NCBI GenBank assembly: GCA_047967505.1
Contig: CM106538.1
Strand: one strand, 5' to 3'
Length of the DNA: 64,000 bases
DNA from: Dipteris shenzhenensis
Taxonomy: Eukaryota > Polypodiophyta > Polypodiopsida > Gleicheniales
Below are positions 1 through 9,079 of this stretch, piece after piece. The notes under the pieces are model-generated. The model saw nothing but the letters and a program-made list of their open reading frames with translations. It did not search any database and was not told the origin of the DNA. The position numbers and the translations under genes were made by a program. The stretch's first letter is position 1. The number at the start of each line of letters is the position of its first letter.

Positions 1-719
1 CCACATCCAAAACACTTCCCCTCCTTTTGGAAGGTCTCAATCTATTCCGGGGTGAATTTTGACTTTCCTTTATAAAGCTTTGGTTCACCCCTTGGCTCTT
101 GTGACTGAAACTCCCTTTGAATTTGTGCAGATACAATAGTCTTATTGATGGTGTCTCCGTTCTTGCTTTTTTATGCTGCTGGTGCCCATAGTAAATCTTC
201 TTTCATTAACTTGCTACTGAAGTTAAATGCATCAAATCTCGAAGTTTTGTCTTGGAATCAATACTCAATTGGGCATGAATACTTAGGTTGTAAACCAGCC
301 CTGTACTTCCAAAGCTTTGTCGTTATGGCTATTGCCTTAAACAAATCGATGCATGCAATGAATTTTACAAAAGCAACATAATTCACGACTGGAGAGAAAC
401 CGAGATATCAAATGCCATAATAACTGTCACAGGGACGTGATTTGTATTGTGCAAATAAACCCGTGGACATTGAAAAACCCCTAAGGTGCTTCCCACTAAT
501 ACCTAGGTGCACCCATTAGGCCCAAATGCTAGGAGCAAGGCAAGGTTTAGAGGGGTCATGAAGTTGGGCCCAAGGGAACCCAAAGTGTGTCATTGGTAAG
601 AGGGTTAGGGGCTTTAATGAGCCACGTGGCAGTCCCAAGTGTGCATGTGATGGCAAGTGTGACCTTTCTCTCTCTACCTGGTTTTTCTCTCTGCCCTTAG
701 ACCTTGTGGCACCTTGGAG
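1..719. other. Unassigned leading region
   Basis: I recognise no gene, RNA or mobile-element domain here. Reading frames are short and unlike known proteins. A pyrimidine-rich patch near 665-700 and the sequence just after it (around 757-780) loosely resemble 5505-5580, which follows the plus-strand Ty3 pol. Both may therefore derive from untranslated or LTR parts of related elements; this is inference from a by-eye match only. Confidence 0.4.
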
Positions 720-737
720 ATCTACATGAAGGAAAAA

Positions 738-863
738 CGTACGGAAGTCTACGTCACACACCCCGAGGCAGCTGGCTCGCAAAGTAAGGCTACATGCATC
801 CCGATTATCTCCTTGGCTGCTTTCCGTACAGACTATATGGCTTTCCGTACGGGGTGTACGGAA
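738..863. repeat. Cluster of CCGTAC/GTACGG dyads
   Basis: The words CGTACGG or TTCCGTAC occur four times within about 125 bp. The best unit, at 843-863, is a perfect dyad with 8-bp arms (TTCCGTAC and GTACGGAA) around a 5-nt centre. A related dyad, CCCGTA with TACGGG around 7 nt, lies at 5368-5386, just past the truncated plus-strand integrase. The cluster leads directly into the denser palindrome region that follows. A binding site or a structured LTR transcript are both possible; neither is shown. Confidence 0.5.
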
Positions 864-981
864 CTCCTTACGTGTTTCCTGAGGCATTTGTTGCTGTGTA
901 CGTGTCACCACAATGTAAATATCCTAAGTCAAAGTACAGTTGACCATTTATCTAATCATAATTAAAAAGTTTTCATATGTG

Positions 982-1307
982 TTAATTATGGTCAAAGAGT
1001 TCTTTTAATGGTCAAAGAATTGACTACGGTCAAAGATATTTGACTCTGGTCAAGTAAACCTGACTTTAGTCGGGGAGACTTGGTTTATTACCAAGAGGAT
1101 TAACTGCGGTTAACCAGAGAACCACAGAGCTGACTACGGTCAGAGAGTGTTGACTTCGGTCAACGAGACTTGGCATGCGCCAAGAGGGTTAACTACAGTT
1201 AACCAAGATGTGCCAACTTCCGTTGGAGAGACTTGACTATAATTAAGGTGCCTCGACCCTAGGTCAAAGCCCCTTTAATTATGATCAAGAGCGTTGACTT
1301 CAGTCAA
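982..1307 (+). repeat. ~20-bp periodic array of small hairpins
   Basis: About sixteen 14-15 bp dyads start at 982, 1002, 1020, 1040, 1060, 1080, 1100, 1130, 1150, 1170, 1189, 1213, 1233, ~1253, 1275 and 1294, so most steps are 18-24 bp. Ten have perfect 5-bp arms, but the arm sequence varies between units while staying self-complementary: TTGAC/GTCAA, TTGGT/ACCAA, TTAAC/GTTAA, TTGGC/GCCAA, CCAAC/GTTGG. Several centres are TACG, TTCG or TGCG closed by C and G, the cUNCGg class of very stable RNA tetraloops (known). Others (TACA, TTCA) look like CpG-decayed versions. Linkers are purine-rich, near AGAGAC. The array probably sits in the untranslated or LTR part of an old retroelement; its function is unknown. 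Confidence 0.85.
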
Positions 1308-1356
1308 CCAGAGAATAAATATATATTTTTATATTTGTTATGTATGCACATGTGTT

Positions 1357-1470
1357 CAGTGGGGCCGCCCACTGTGACTAGAATTAGTCCACAGTGTGTT
1401 ATTTGCATGCAAAGCGCTAACAATTAATGAGTACCATGGTGGTGCGCTTTCATTAATTGTTGCAGGTACT
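1357..1470. repeat. Adjacent and interleaved inverted repeats
   Basis: A perfect 7-bp hairpin (CAGTGGG, loop GCCG, CCCACTG) lies at 1357-1374. It abuts a 10-bp hairpin with one bulged base at 1371-1395. Next come three words, A (1411-1417), B (1419-1430) and C (1430-1435), each followed later by its own reverse complement in the same order: A' 1444-1450, B' 1450-1461 (perfect 12 bp) and C' 1465-1470. The pairings cross, so they cannot all form in one simple secondary structure. Confidence 0.75.
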
Positions 1471-1564
1471 AGGAAGAGTTATTTTCCTAAGCGCTACGGG
1501 AGCCTAACAAGCATCTAGGAGGCGGTTCGCGTGACCAAGTGCTTCGAAGACTCCAGAGTTGCCC

Positions 1565-2382
1565 TTAGTGGCATGTAATAGGACTTAGTCTAGATTTTAG
1601 ACAAGTGGCATGTTGCCAATTTGAAATGAGCTTGAAGCTCTTGTAATTCAGCTTCTGAGGCTGAAATCCCCTCTTTTGAGCCTTGGGAAACTCTCTTGTT
1701 TCAAACTTGGGGGTCGTTGGCTTTTTATCCCTTGGTAACCCTGCCTGTAGTGAAGGCACACCAATAGGATCCTGCATGTACATGAGACTAGCCACTTTGG
1801 CTGAATGCATGAGATCTGATATTTCTTTAATATCTTTGGTGTTCACTTGGGCCCGTATCTTTGGAGTGAGTCCTGCCCTGTACTTCTTGAGTTGAGTCTT
1901 GTCAGAAATATTATTGAAAGGCGAAACTTGCAAGTATGCGTCCCAAAATTTCTGGTTGTAAGACTCAAATGTATCATGTGCTTCCATATGAATGCTCTCC
2001 CAACCCAGAAGGACATGATCCTGAAACTGTTTGGGAATAAACTGTTTATAGAAAGCTTTCTTGAAGTCCTTCCATTTCCAAGGGGCTACATAGTTGGCTG
2101 TTTTAGCTATCCACCATGCACTGGCTGTACCAGTCAAGTGTAAACCAACCATACGAAGCTTTGAGGGCTCATTGAACTTTTCCAAGCTAAGGTAGCATCA
2201 AACTGCCTTATGAACTGCATAGCCTTTTCAGCTTGGCCATATTGGCCATTGTAAGTGGCAAATCTTATTGACTTCCCACCGTCCTGGAATTCTTTAGTCT
2301 CTGCCTTCCTACTGGACTTCTTCTTGTTCTTCTTCTTCTTCTTTTCTTCTTTGACTCTGAAGATCCCGTGCCAGCTTCTCAA
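1565..2382 (-). pseudogene. Ty3/gypsy gag relic
   Basis: This is the capsid (Gag) part of a Ty3/gypsy LTR retrotransposon read right to left. The N-terminal part has a Lys/Glu-rich stretch followed by the capsid words YNGQ and GQAEKAMQFIRQFD. After a frameshift near 2185-2195, the second part carries GTASAWW, WKDFKKAFYKQFIP and FESYNQKFWDAYLQ, typical of the plant retrotransposon gag domain. The zinc knuckle, protease and pol that should follow are missing. Coding similarity ends at about 1565, next to the palindrome-rich DNA. Upstream on the same strand lie a Met-tRNA primer-binding site and an LTR edge, so this is the 5' end of a truncated element. Confidence 0.88.
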
Positions 2383-2730
2383 GTAAGCGTGGTGGCATCG
2401 GTGCTTTCACCTGCTTGCCACGAAGCTTTCGTGTAGGGCCTATGGTCCCGTCAACAAAGCTTCCCTCGGGCCTTTAGGGTCCATACGAGGTGCCCCGTCT
2501 CCTTCCTCAGCATATGTAATTACAATTTTATCTTTGTCGTGCGCCTACGCAATGGAGCAGGCAGACGGCGTACACACTTCTCCCGGTTGGCTCTTCATCA
2601 GTTATAGACACAGCGGGTCTGACTAATAGTTGCCAACGCTCGAAACGCCATGTTAGCCCACTGCTCTCCACAGGCCAACGTACTCCTTCGCTTGAATCGT
2701 CACCTTCTTAAGGAAGAGGGTGAGCCAATC
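2383..2730 (-). other. Leader between primer-binding site and gag
   Basis: This stretch lies between the gag relic and its primer-binding site and corresponds to the untranslated leader of the minus-strand Ty3 element. I see no other gene in it. Confidence 0.5.
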
Positions 2731-2742
2731 GCTCTGATACCA
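2731..2742 (-). other. Primer-binding site (initiator Met tRNA type)
   Basis: Read on the minus strand this is TGGTATCAGAGC, the standard plant LTR-retrotransposon primer-binding site complementary to the 3' end of initiator methionine tRNA. It lies one base inside an LTR edge ending in CA on that strand and about 350 bp before the gag start. It fixes the orientation of the gag relic. Confidence 0.9.
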
Positions 2743-2743
2743 A

Positions 2744-2890
2744 TGAAATCCCACTTCGTAAAAGACAGCAAAGACACTCTCTTTTTCTCCCCCTTTCTCC
2801 CTCTCTCAACAGATACACTAGGGCCTAGGACAAAATGTCGAGCTGGACCCCCTCGAAGGTTTTTATTTCTTGAAGAGAGAAAGCTGTTAC
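2744..2890 (-). mobile_element. Truncated Ty3/gypsy LTR (U5 end)
   Basis: The LTR edge is the TG at 2744 (CA on the minus strand) next to the primer-binding site. On the minus strand the fragment contains an AATAAA-like signal followed by a G/A-rich stretch, as in LTR R/U5 regions. It ends near 2890, where plus-strand pol coding sequence begins. That abrupt join of oppositely oriented pieces marks a rearrangement or nested insertion. The exact breakpoint was not determined. Confidence 0.65.
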
Positions 2891-2899
2891 AAAAGTTCA

Positions 2900-3702
2900 G
2901 CGTAGAGCTGCTTGCTACAAAAATCGTGTGGTTGCTAGGAATAGAGGGGAAACTATTCCCATTGTATCAAATGGTTTTGTTGGGAAAGAAATAAAGTCTA
3001 CAGTTTCACCTTACATGATTTTAGTAAAAGAGAGAGAGGTGGAAATACATGCTGAAATAAGTGAGGCAGATCAGAATAAATTTCAATTTCTTGAAAATTT
3101 TAAAGATTGCTTTCTGACGCTTTGCCAAGGGAGCTACCCCCTGAGAGACCTAAGGATCATGGCATAGAACTCATTCCTGGCAACGAGCCACCCAATAGAC
3201 CCCCATACAGAGTTAGTGTAACTCAGCGAGAAGAGATTATGACTCAGGTGCAAGACTTGTCCAAGGGGCTGATTCAGCCCAATTTTTCTCCTTTTTGTTC
3301 CACTGTACTGCTAGTACCAAAGAAAGATGGCTCATTCCATATGTGCGCCGATTACCGCTCACTGAACAAAATGACCATCAAGAATAGATTCCCTATTCCC
3401 CTCATTGATGATGTGCTGGATCAGTTAAATGGAGCTTCAGTTTTCAGCAAGATAGACTTAAAGAGTGGCTATCACAAGTGAGGATACAGCCTCAGGATGT
3501 GCACAAGACAGCGTTCCGCACTACTTTTGGATTGTATGAATATTTGGTGATGCCTTTCGGATTGACAAATGCCCTAGCTACTTTCAATAGGATGATGGTT
3601 CGTATCTTCCAACCTTACAAACAGTTCACTGGTACCTTCTTGTCCGAAGAAGAGCACAAGGAACATCTTGCTATAGTGTTTCAAGAGCTCAGAAATCATT
3701 AG
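2900..3702 (+). pseudogene. Ty3/gypsy reverse transcriptase, catalytic motif deleted
   Basis: This is the start of pol on the plus strand. A poorly conserved protease-to-RT linker is followed by [16 protein letters not shown], then RT motifs [31 protein letters not shown] and [11 protein letters not shown], then [19 protein letters not shown]. Frameshifts occur near 3115 and 3480. After the MPFGL block the sequence runs [13 protein letters not shown] straight into [10 protein letters not shown]. The stretch that normally holds the (F/Y)xDD active-site motif, roughly nine residues, is gone, so this enzyme could not work even if the frame were intact. Two of the three catalytic aspartates of the family sit in that motif. 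Confidence 0.92.
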
Positions 3703-4378
3703 CTCTATGCAAACAGCAAGAAAAGTGAATTCTTCCCGGATGAAATCCATTACTTGGGGCATATAATATCCAAAGATGGGATACGGATGGATCCAGCAAA
3801 AATCCGTGCCATTCAGGAATGGCCAGAGCTGAAAACCGTGCATGAAGTTCGAAGTTTCCTAGGCCTGTGTTCTTACTACAAAAGATTTATCAGGCATTTT
3901 GCAAGAAAATGCAGCTTTCAGATGGGGAATTTCTCAAAAGACAGCCTTTACCACACTCAAAGAGAAGCTGACTACAGAGCCAATCTTAATAGTTCCAGAT
4001 TTGTATCAGCCATTTGATGTGGATTGTGATGCTTGTGGGGAATGTGTTGTGGCTGCATTGCATCAGAATGGTCATGTAGTGGCCTATGAGAGCAGGAGAC
4101 TCCGAGATGCAGAGAGATATCTAGGAATCTATGAGAAAGAGTTGTTGGCTGTAATCCATGCCATCCATACATGGAAGCATTATCTTTTGGGTGCAGATTT
4201 TATAGTTAAAACAGATCACCAAAGTCTGAGATACCTTTTGCCTCAGACAAAACTTTCCAAGAAGCATATGAAATGGGCAAACATGCTGTCAATGTACCAT
4301 TTTCAGATTGTCCATACTCTAGGAGTTCGGAACAGAGTGGCAGATGCCTTGTCCCAAAGACCCCAGGTCAAAATGTAA
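3703..4378 (+). pseudogene. Ty3/gypsy connection and RNase H domain relic
   Basis: This continues the plus-strand pol after a stop near 3700. YLGHIISKDG-like and VRSFLGLCSYYKRFI are the standard RT-to-RNase H connection. After a frameshift near 3900 come FDVDCDACGECVVAAL, YLGIYEKELLAVIHAI, WKHYLLGADFIVKTDHQSL and VRNRVADALSQRP, the RNase H region of Ty3 elements with its acidic residues visible. It leads in frame-shifted fashion into the integrase segment. Confidence 0.92.
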
Positions 4379-5352
4379 CTATTGCTTATCATCAGGACCT
4401 GGAAGATATGAGGGAGCAATATGCTAATGATGCAGATTTTGGTGAGATTTTACAGCAAATGCAAGAGGGGCAATCCACCAGTCACTATTCCCTGAAAGAT
4501 GGGTATCTTATGAAAGATGATTGCCTGTGCATCACTCGAGAGCTGAGGAAAAAGATTTTGGAGGAATGCCATGCACCTCCCTATGCTGGACATAGAGGAA
4601 TTACAGCAACAACTCAAGCACTAGAGAGGTATTTCTCTTGGCCAGGGATGCGGAAAGATATACATCAGTTTGATACTGAATGCCTTATGTGTCAGAAAGT
4701 TAAGTATGATAGACGAAAGGCACCTGGCCTACTTATGCCTCTTCCCGTGCCTCAGGCACTGTGGGAAAGTATTGCAATGGACTTTATTTTTGATTTGCCA
4801 AGATCAAAGTCAACGAATGATGGGATTTGGACTATCACTGATAGATTCAACAAGCAAGCTCATTTCATTCCAGTTTGCAAAACCATAAAGGCAGATCATA
4901 TGGCTAAGCTTTTCATGGCACAGATCTTTAAGCACCATGGTATGCCTAAGTCCATTGTCAGTGATTGAGATCCCCAAATGACCAGTCTATTCTGAAGAGC
5001 TTTATTTGATAATATGGGGACGAATTTGAATTTTTCTTCTTCTTTCCATCCCCAAACAGATGGTCAAAGTGAAGTAGCAAATTCTATAGCATTGGATATG
5101 CTGAAATGCTACATGGGTGACCAAGGTTCAGACTGGGAAAAATACCTACCATTGGTAGAGTTTGCTTACAATAATACAGTACATAGCTCTACAGGGAAAG
5201 CCCCCTTTGAGGTCATTTATGGGAAGGTAATTCTGCCACCTATGCTGAGGACCAAGGATGAAATATTTGCAGCTGATCAGTTTGTGAGAGACCTCCAGAC
5301 AGCTTACAGCCAAGTCCGGACAGCAATTGAAACGAGTGAGATTTCAGTATGA
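4379..5352 (+). pseudogene. Ty3/gypsy integrase relic
   Basis: The HHCC zinc-binding module is visible as HAPPYAGHRG ... CLMCQ. The catalytic core begins with IAMDFIFDLP and continues through HGMPKSIVSD and FHPQTDGQSEVANS to WEKYLPLVEFAYNNTVHSS. Two in-frame TGA stops, at about 4966 and 4993, interrupt the core: one stands where CGA (Arg) is usual, the other where TGG (Trp) is usual. Similarity is lost near 5340, before a chromodomain or 3' LTR, so the 3' end is truncated. Confidence 0.92.
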
Positions 5353-6820
5353 TTCTTGGCTCAAGTCCCCGTATTGATTGTACGGGTGAATGGCACGCCA
5401 CCCCAGGTGTCTTCACCGCTCATGTGCAGACCTTTTGGTGGTTGTACGGATAGATTTCCTGGATGGCACAGATTGTGGTATAGCTGATCATACAAGTCCC
5501 TTGCTCACACCCCGAAGCAGATTGCTGGCTGATCGCTCTTCCTCTCCTACCCATGATCCGCTTGCTCTCTTTCTCTCTCTCTGGTTCCAAAGCATTTCTC
5601 ATTTTCACTCTCCTAGCTGCCCATTTCTCCTGTTGGCCTGTGCTCTGGGATCTGCTGCCCTCAGGAGGTGAATCCTTCTTCATTTGTTACTCTTGTTCAT
5701 GGTTGAGGGTCACTGTGCACCGCGGGAGCCTGGACAGGGGATAGGTGCGAGGGTAGAGCTCGCCCCTCTTCCAAGGACAGCGGGTATGGTCGTTCTTACC
5801 CTCTTTTACTTTCCATTCTATCATTTTTGGAAGCTTGTTGTGCATTTTGTTGCTCAAAGTTTCCCCTTTGGCCATTCAGGCTGTGGACAGACACCCAGTT
5901 ACAGAGGGTGTGCCTAGATTTATGCCAGAGGAGAAGTGCGTGGATTCTGAATTTGGACTGACACCAGTTACAAAGGGTGTACCTAGATTTATGCCAAAGG
6001 GGCAATGTGTGGATTTCTTCTTGCTTTGAGGTCACGTGTGCAGTTTGGGATCTGTGTTGATGTGATGTCACCCTGAGAGGCTGGACATTGACTTGTGGGA
6101 CTGCCAAACCCTATGAAGCAAACTGGATGCCTTGTGGAATGCCTGTACCTCTTTGCAGTGGACACAAATAGTGGGGAGATGCCTTAGCCTTGCCATGGCA
6201 GTTGGGAGCTAGTGTGTGTACTTGGAAATTGGATGCAGGTTAAGACCATTTTCAAAAGAATTAAATAAATACCAAAAGGGGCACCGAGGCATTTGGGGCC
6301 AGTGGGTGTCTCATGTGATGTTTCATTGAGCAGGGGCATTCTAGCCTCCATCCCAGTTATTCTCAATTTATTTCTAAGTGTTTTTCAGTGGCAATTAATT
6401 AATGGAAGTGATTGGGAATGATGCAATGTGGCTGTAAAAGGTGTGAATGCTAAGATAGTTGCGGTTTACTGCCCTTTAGTTAATTGAAGGCCGATTTCAA
6501 TAACTCTCATTTAATTATTCTCAAACACTGAGCTCATCCCTACACGGCTTGTTGCTCATTACAATGCTTTAGAGAAAGCCACAAAGCGCAACACACAACT
6601 ACAACTCACACACACAATCAACCTCTTAAAGATCGTTATGGTTACTAGCACCACCAGAGACTTGCCACCTCACGTGGTCATGACCTCCAGCAAGCTATCC
6701 GGCCCTCAACCCTGCATAGAGCCAAGGGATACGCCTCCTTCCTGAGCTCGCGGGAGTCGACTCTCAAACCGCCTTCTAGAGATAGCAAAAACCGAGGTGA
6801 CACTCCATGACCTCCTATTA
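5353..6820. other. Post-pol region without recognisable genes
   Basis: No conserved coding sequence is seen. It contains a CCCGTA/TACGGG dyad at 5368-5386, a pyrimidine-rich patch near 5540-5640 and a two-copy tandem duplication near 5885-6015. It may include LTR-derived DNA related to 700-870. Confidence 0.4.
5885..6015. repeat. Two-copy tandem duplication, period ~70 bp
   Basis: Two diverged copies (5885-5946 and 5955-6015) share ACCTAGATTTATGCC-like and GTGGATT words with about ten differences. They lie downstream of the truncated integrase. Confidence 0.8.
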
Positions 6821-6827
6821 CCTAGCC

Positions 6828-7305
6828 AAATTCATGTAAGGTAGTCCACGTATTCCTCCATGCATAAGCTCACGTGGACTTACCAATAGACCAATCACAC
6901 TACCTCAAAACACTTCATCACGACCAATAAGATTGCAGTAATAAGACCCCTCTCTAACCTTAATCACCCATAATAATGAATAGCTAACAAAAACATCTTT
7001 GAAGAGTAATCTGGAGATAAGCTAACCAAAACTCGTTGTTGTAAGTCTTGGCAGTATCTGAAGCTAAATTCATGTAAGGTAGTCCACGTAGTCCTCCATG
7101 CATAAGCTCACGTGGACTTACCAATAGACCAATCACACTACCTCAAAACACTTCATCACGACCAATAAGATTGCAGTAATAAGACCCCTCTCTAACCTTA
7201 ATCACCCATAATAATGAATAGCTAACAAAAACATCTTTGAAGAGGGTAATCTGGAGATGAGCTAACCAAAACTCATTGTTGTAAGTCTTGGCAGTATCTG
7301 AAGCT
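6828..7305. repeat. Tandem duplication of ~238-240 bp inside a gag relic
   Basis: Unit 1 (6828-7065) and unit 2 (7066-7305) are nearly identical by eye. Differences include a 2-bp indel (GAAGAGTAAT versus GAAGAGGGTAAT) and a few substitutions. The right unit runs into gag coding sequence on the minus strand, so a piece of gag and its flank was duplicated in place after insertion. Confidence 0.92.
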
Positions 7306-7570
7306 ATATGCTTAAGCTCTCCCACGTTGAATAAACATCATCATAGAAACCTATGGGAAAGAATTGCTCATAGAACGATTTCTTGACGTCTTTCCACTGC
7401 TCTGGTGCACAAGGAGGGCTCCCCACCATGCACTTGCACTGCTTGTAAGAAGTAAACTTGCTATCTTCAGCTTTGACTTCTCTTGATAATGCCATGTCTT
7501 AAAAGCTATGTCAAACTAGCGGATGAATTGTAAAGCTTTTTCACCTTCTTTAGACTTTTTCAACCATGTG
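7066..7570 (-). pseudogene. Second Ty3/gypsy gag relic
   Basis: Read right to left, a degraded GEKALQFIR-like start near 7550 is followed by WKDVKKSFYEQFFP, YSTWESL, TYNNEFWLAHLQ and ITLFKDVFVS. These match the layout of the gag at 1565-2382 (WKDFKKAFYKQFIP, FWDAYLQ), so the two are related but distinct copies. Frames are broken around 7310 and 7500. It ends in the tandem duplication. Upstream on the same strand are a primer-binding site and a candidate LTR. Confidence 0.8.
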
Positions 7571-8239
7571 GGATCCTAAGGAAGAAGAGCTGCTAGAAGA
7601 TGATGAGCTAGAGATTGGAGATTGTCTTCTTCACTTTCCTCTTGGGCGTGGACACCTACGCCTTTCCTTGAACTATGACCGTATTAAGAATATACTAGAC
7701 TCGGAGACGGCACCAGCTTACTTCCCTAGGAACAGTCACTTGCTTAGTCAAATGTGGGCCCTCAAAAAGATGCTGAAATCTTCGAATCTTCTTCAAAGCT
7801 TTCAACCATGGATTTTGGTCTTTACAAAATCTTCATCAAGATCATCGTCAGGTTCTACAGGCCCCTTCTGATTGGGCCGTCAAGAAGCTGAACTGCCATG
7901 TTCCGAAATCATGATGTGCCAAATGAAAAATCAAACCCAAATTGACTAAAAGCTTTGCTGAGCAAAAAATAGCCAATTGCAAAGCCCCACTCCTCTCGAG
8001 GAAATAAGCGCGTAACGGGTGAAGATAGGAGCTGGCCTGATGCATAATGAAGGAAGGCTGGGAGTAGCTTTTGGTTGTATGATTCAACCAATACTTTGGG
8101 ATTCAGGGCCAAAGTATTGGGCCAACAATGGTAAATATAGTAGATGGCAGCTCCAAACTCTCACTTACTCTTCCAATCGCTGATTGCTCAATTTGACGAT
8201 TCTTTGGATCGCTGCCACCAAGGAAAGTGGCAAGATTGT
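7571..8239 (-). other. Leader of the second Ty3 element
   Basis: This DNA lies between primer-binding site and gag. A minus-strand frame at 7850-8112 encodes an unrecognised peptide containing FPREEWGFAIGYFL. It could be an insertion or chance; no family is claimed. Confidence 0.35.
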
Positions 8240-8251
8240 GCTCTAATACCA
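8240..8251 (-). other. Primer-binding site (variant Met tRNA type)
   Basis: Minus-strand reading TGGTATTAGAGC differs by one C-to-T change from the usual Met-tRNA primer-binding site. It is one base from an LTR edge with TG at 8253 and on the same strand as the gag relic at 7066-7570. Confidence 0.8.
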
Positions 8252-8252
8252 C

Positions 8253-9079
8253 TGTAACTTAAACCAAATATATATACCTAGATGAATCCAGGAACATTCC
8301 CAAACTCTTCCTCGAAGAACACAACATAGTAGTTTCAATCTCATGATAGTCACTCACAAGGTTGAAAACCATAAACTCCATCACGCATAGCAGGGACTAG
8401 CTACTATGACAAAGTTCAAAACTCAACTCCCATAGTCAATTCAAAACAGCCTAGTTAATTTTGCACTTAAGAAAGGGCCCAAGAACTGGCTGGAACTCAA
8501 ATTGCAGCAAGGGAAATCAATTCACAGCATCTTGGGGCAAATCGCATATGGGATGAACTCTGTTTGAAAGCTGAAAGCTGAAAACTCCGAGCAGCACATG
8601 GGAAGCTCAACGATGGGGCTGTAAAATAAATCTTTGTAGTGCGAGAGAGTAGGAGAGGGAGAGAGAGAATAAAAACTCAGCACTAGAGGCCAGAAATAAG
8701 GGCTGCCCCCCGCCCCACCACCACCACCCCCCGAAGCAATAGAAATCTCTTTGTACAAGGTAGCTCACGAGGGAGCAGAGTCTGGGTACAGTTCCCAATA
8801 CCATTGAGAACCTAAAGACCCTTATTTTAAAGACTAGGACAGCCAGCTTGAAAGCATGTGCTTTCAAAAAGCTGGGCTTGCTTTCTTGCCTAGCATGGAC
8901 GATTTTTCCTAGAAAGCTAGGCCTTCTCAAAAAACATGGGCTTTTTCGAAAAATAGGTGCGATGCAAATGCGCCCTTCATTACATGGAGCGCCACTTATC
9001 TTGTGCTTTTCTCCTTAAAAAGTGGGGAATTAAGCACTGTCCACCAAAGTCCTACGCCTTGCACAAACAAAATCCAACA
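8253..9079 (-). mobile_element. Candidate LTR of the second Ty3 element
   Basis: The inner edge starts TGTAACTTAAACC beside the primer-binding site. A plausible outer edge is ...AATCCAACA at 9071-9079, so the minus-strand LTR would begin TGTTGG and end GTTACA, about 827 bp. It includes a G/C homopolymer patch near 8705-8735. I found no second LTR copy in the window to confirm the outer boundary. Confidence 0.5.

Noticed and set aside
982-1307. Regular 20-bp repeats reminiscent of a CRISPR-like array
   Set aside because: Units and linkers are far shorter than CRISPR repeats and spacers, the repeated part is itself variable, and the context is plant nuclear DNA.
2731-2742. Possible tRNA gene fragment
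   Set aside because: Only the 12 bases complementary to the tRNA 3' end are present, next to an LTR edge, so it is a primer-binding site. No cloverleaf tRNA gene was seen in the window, though I could not run a scan.
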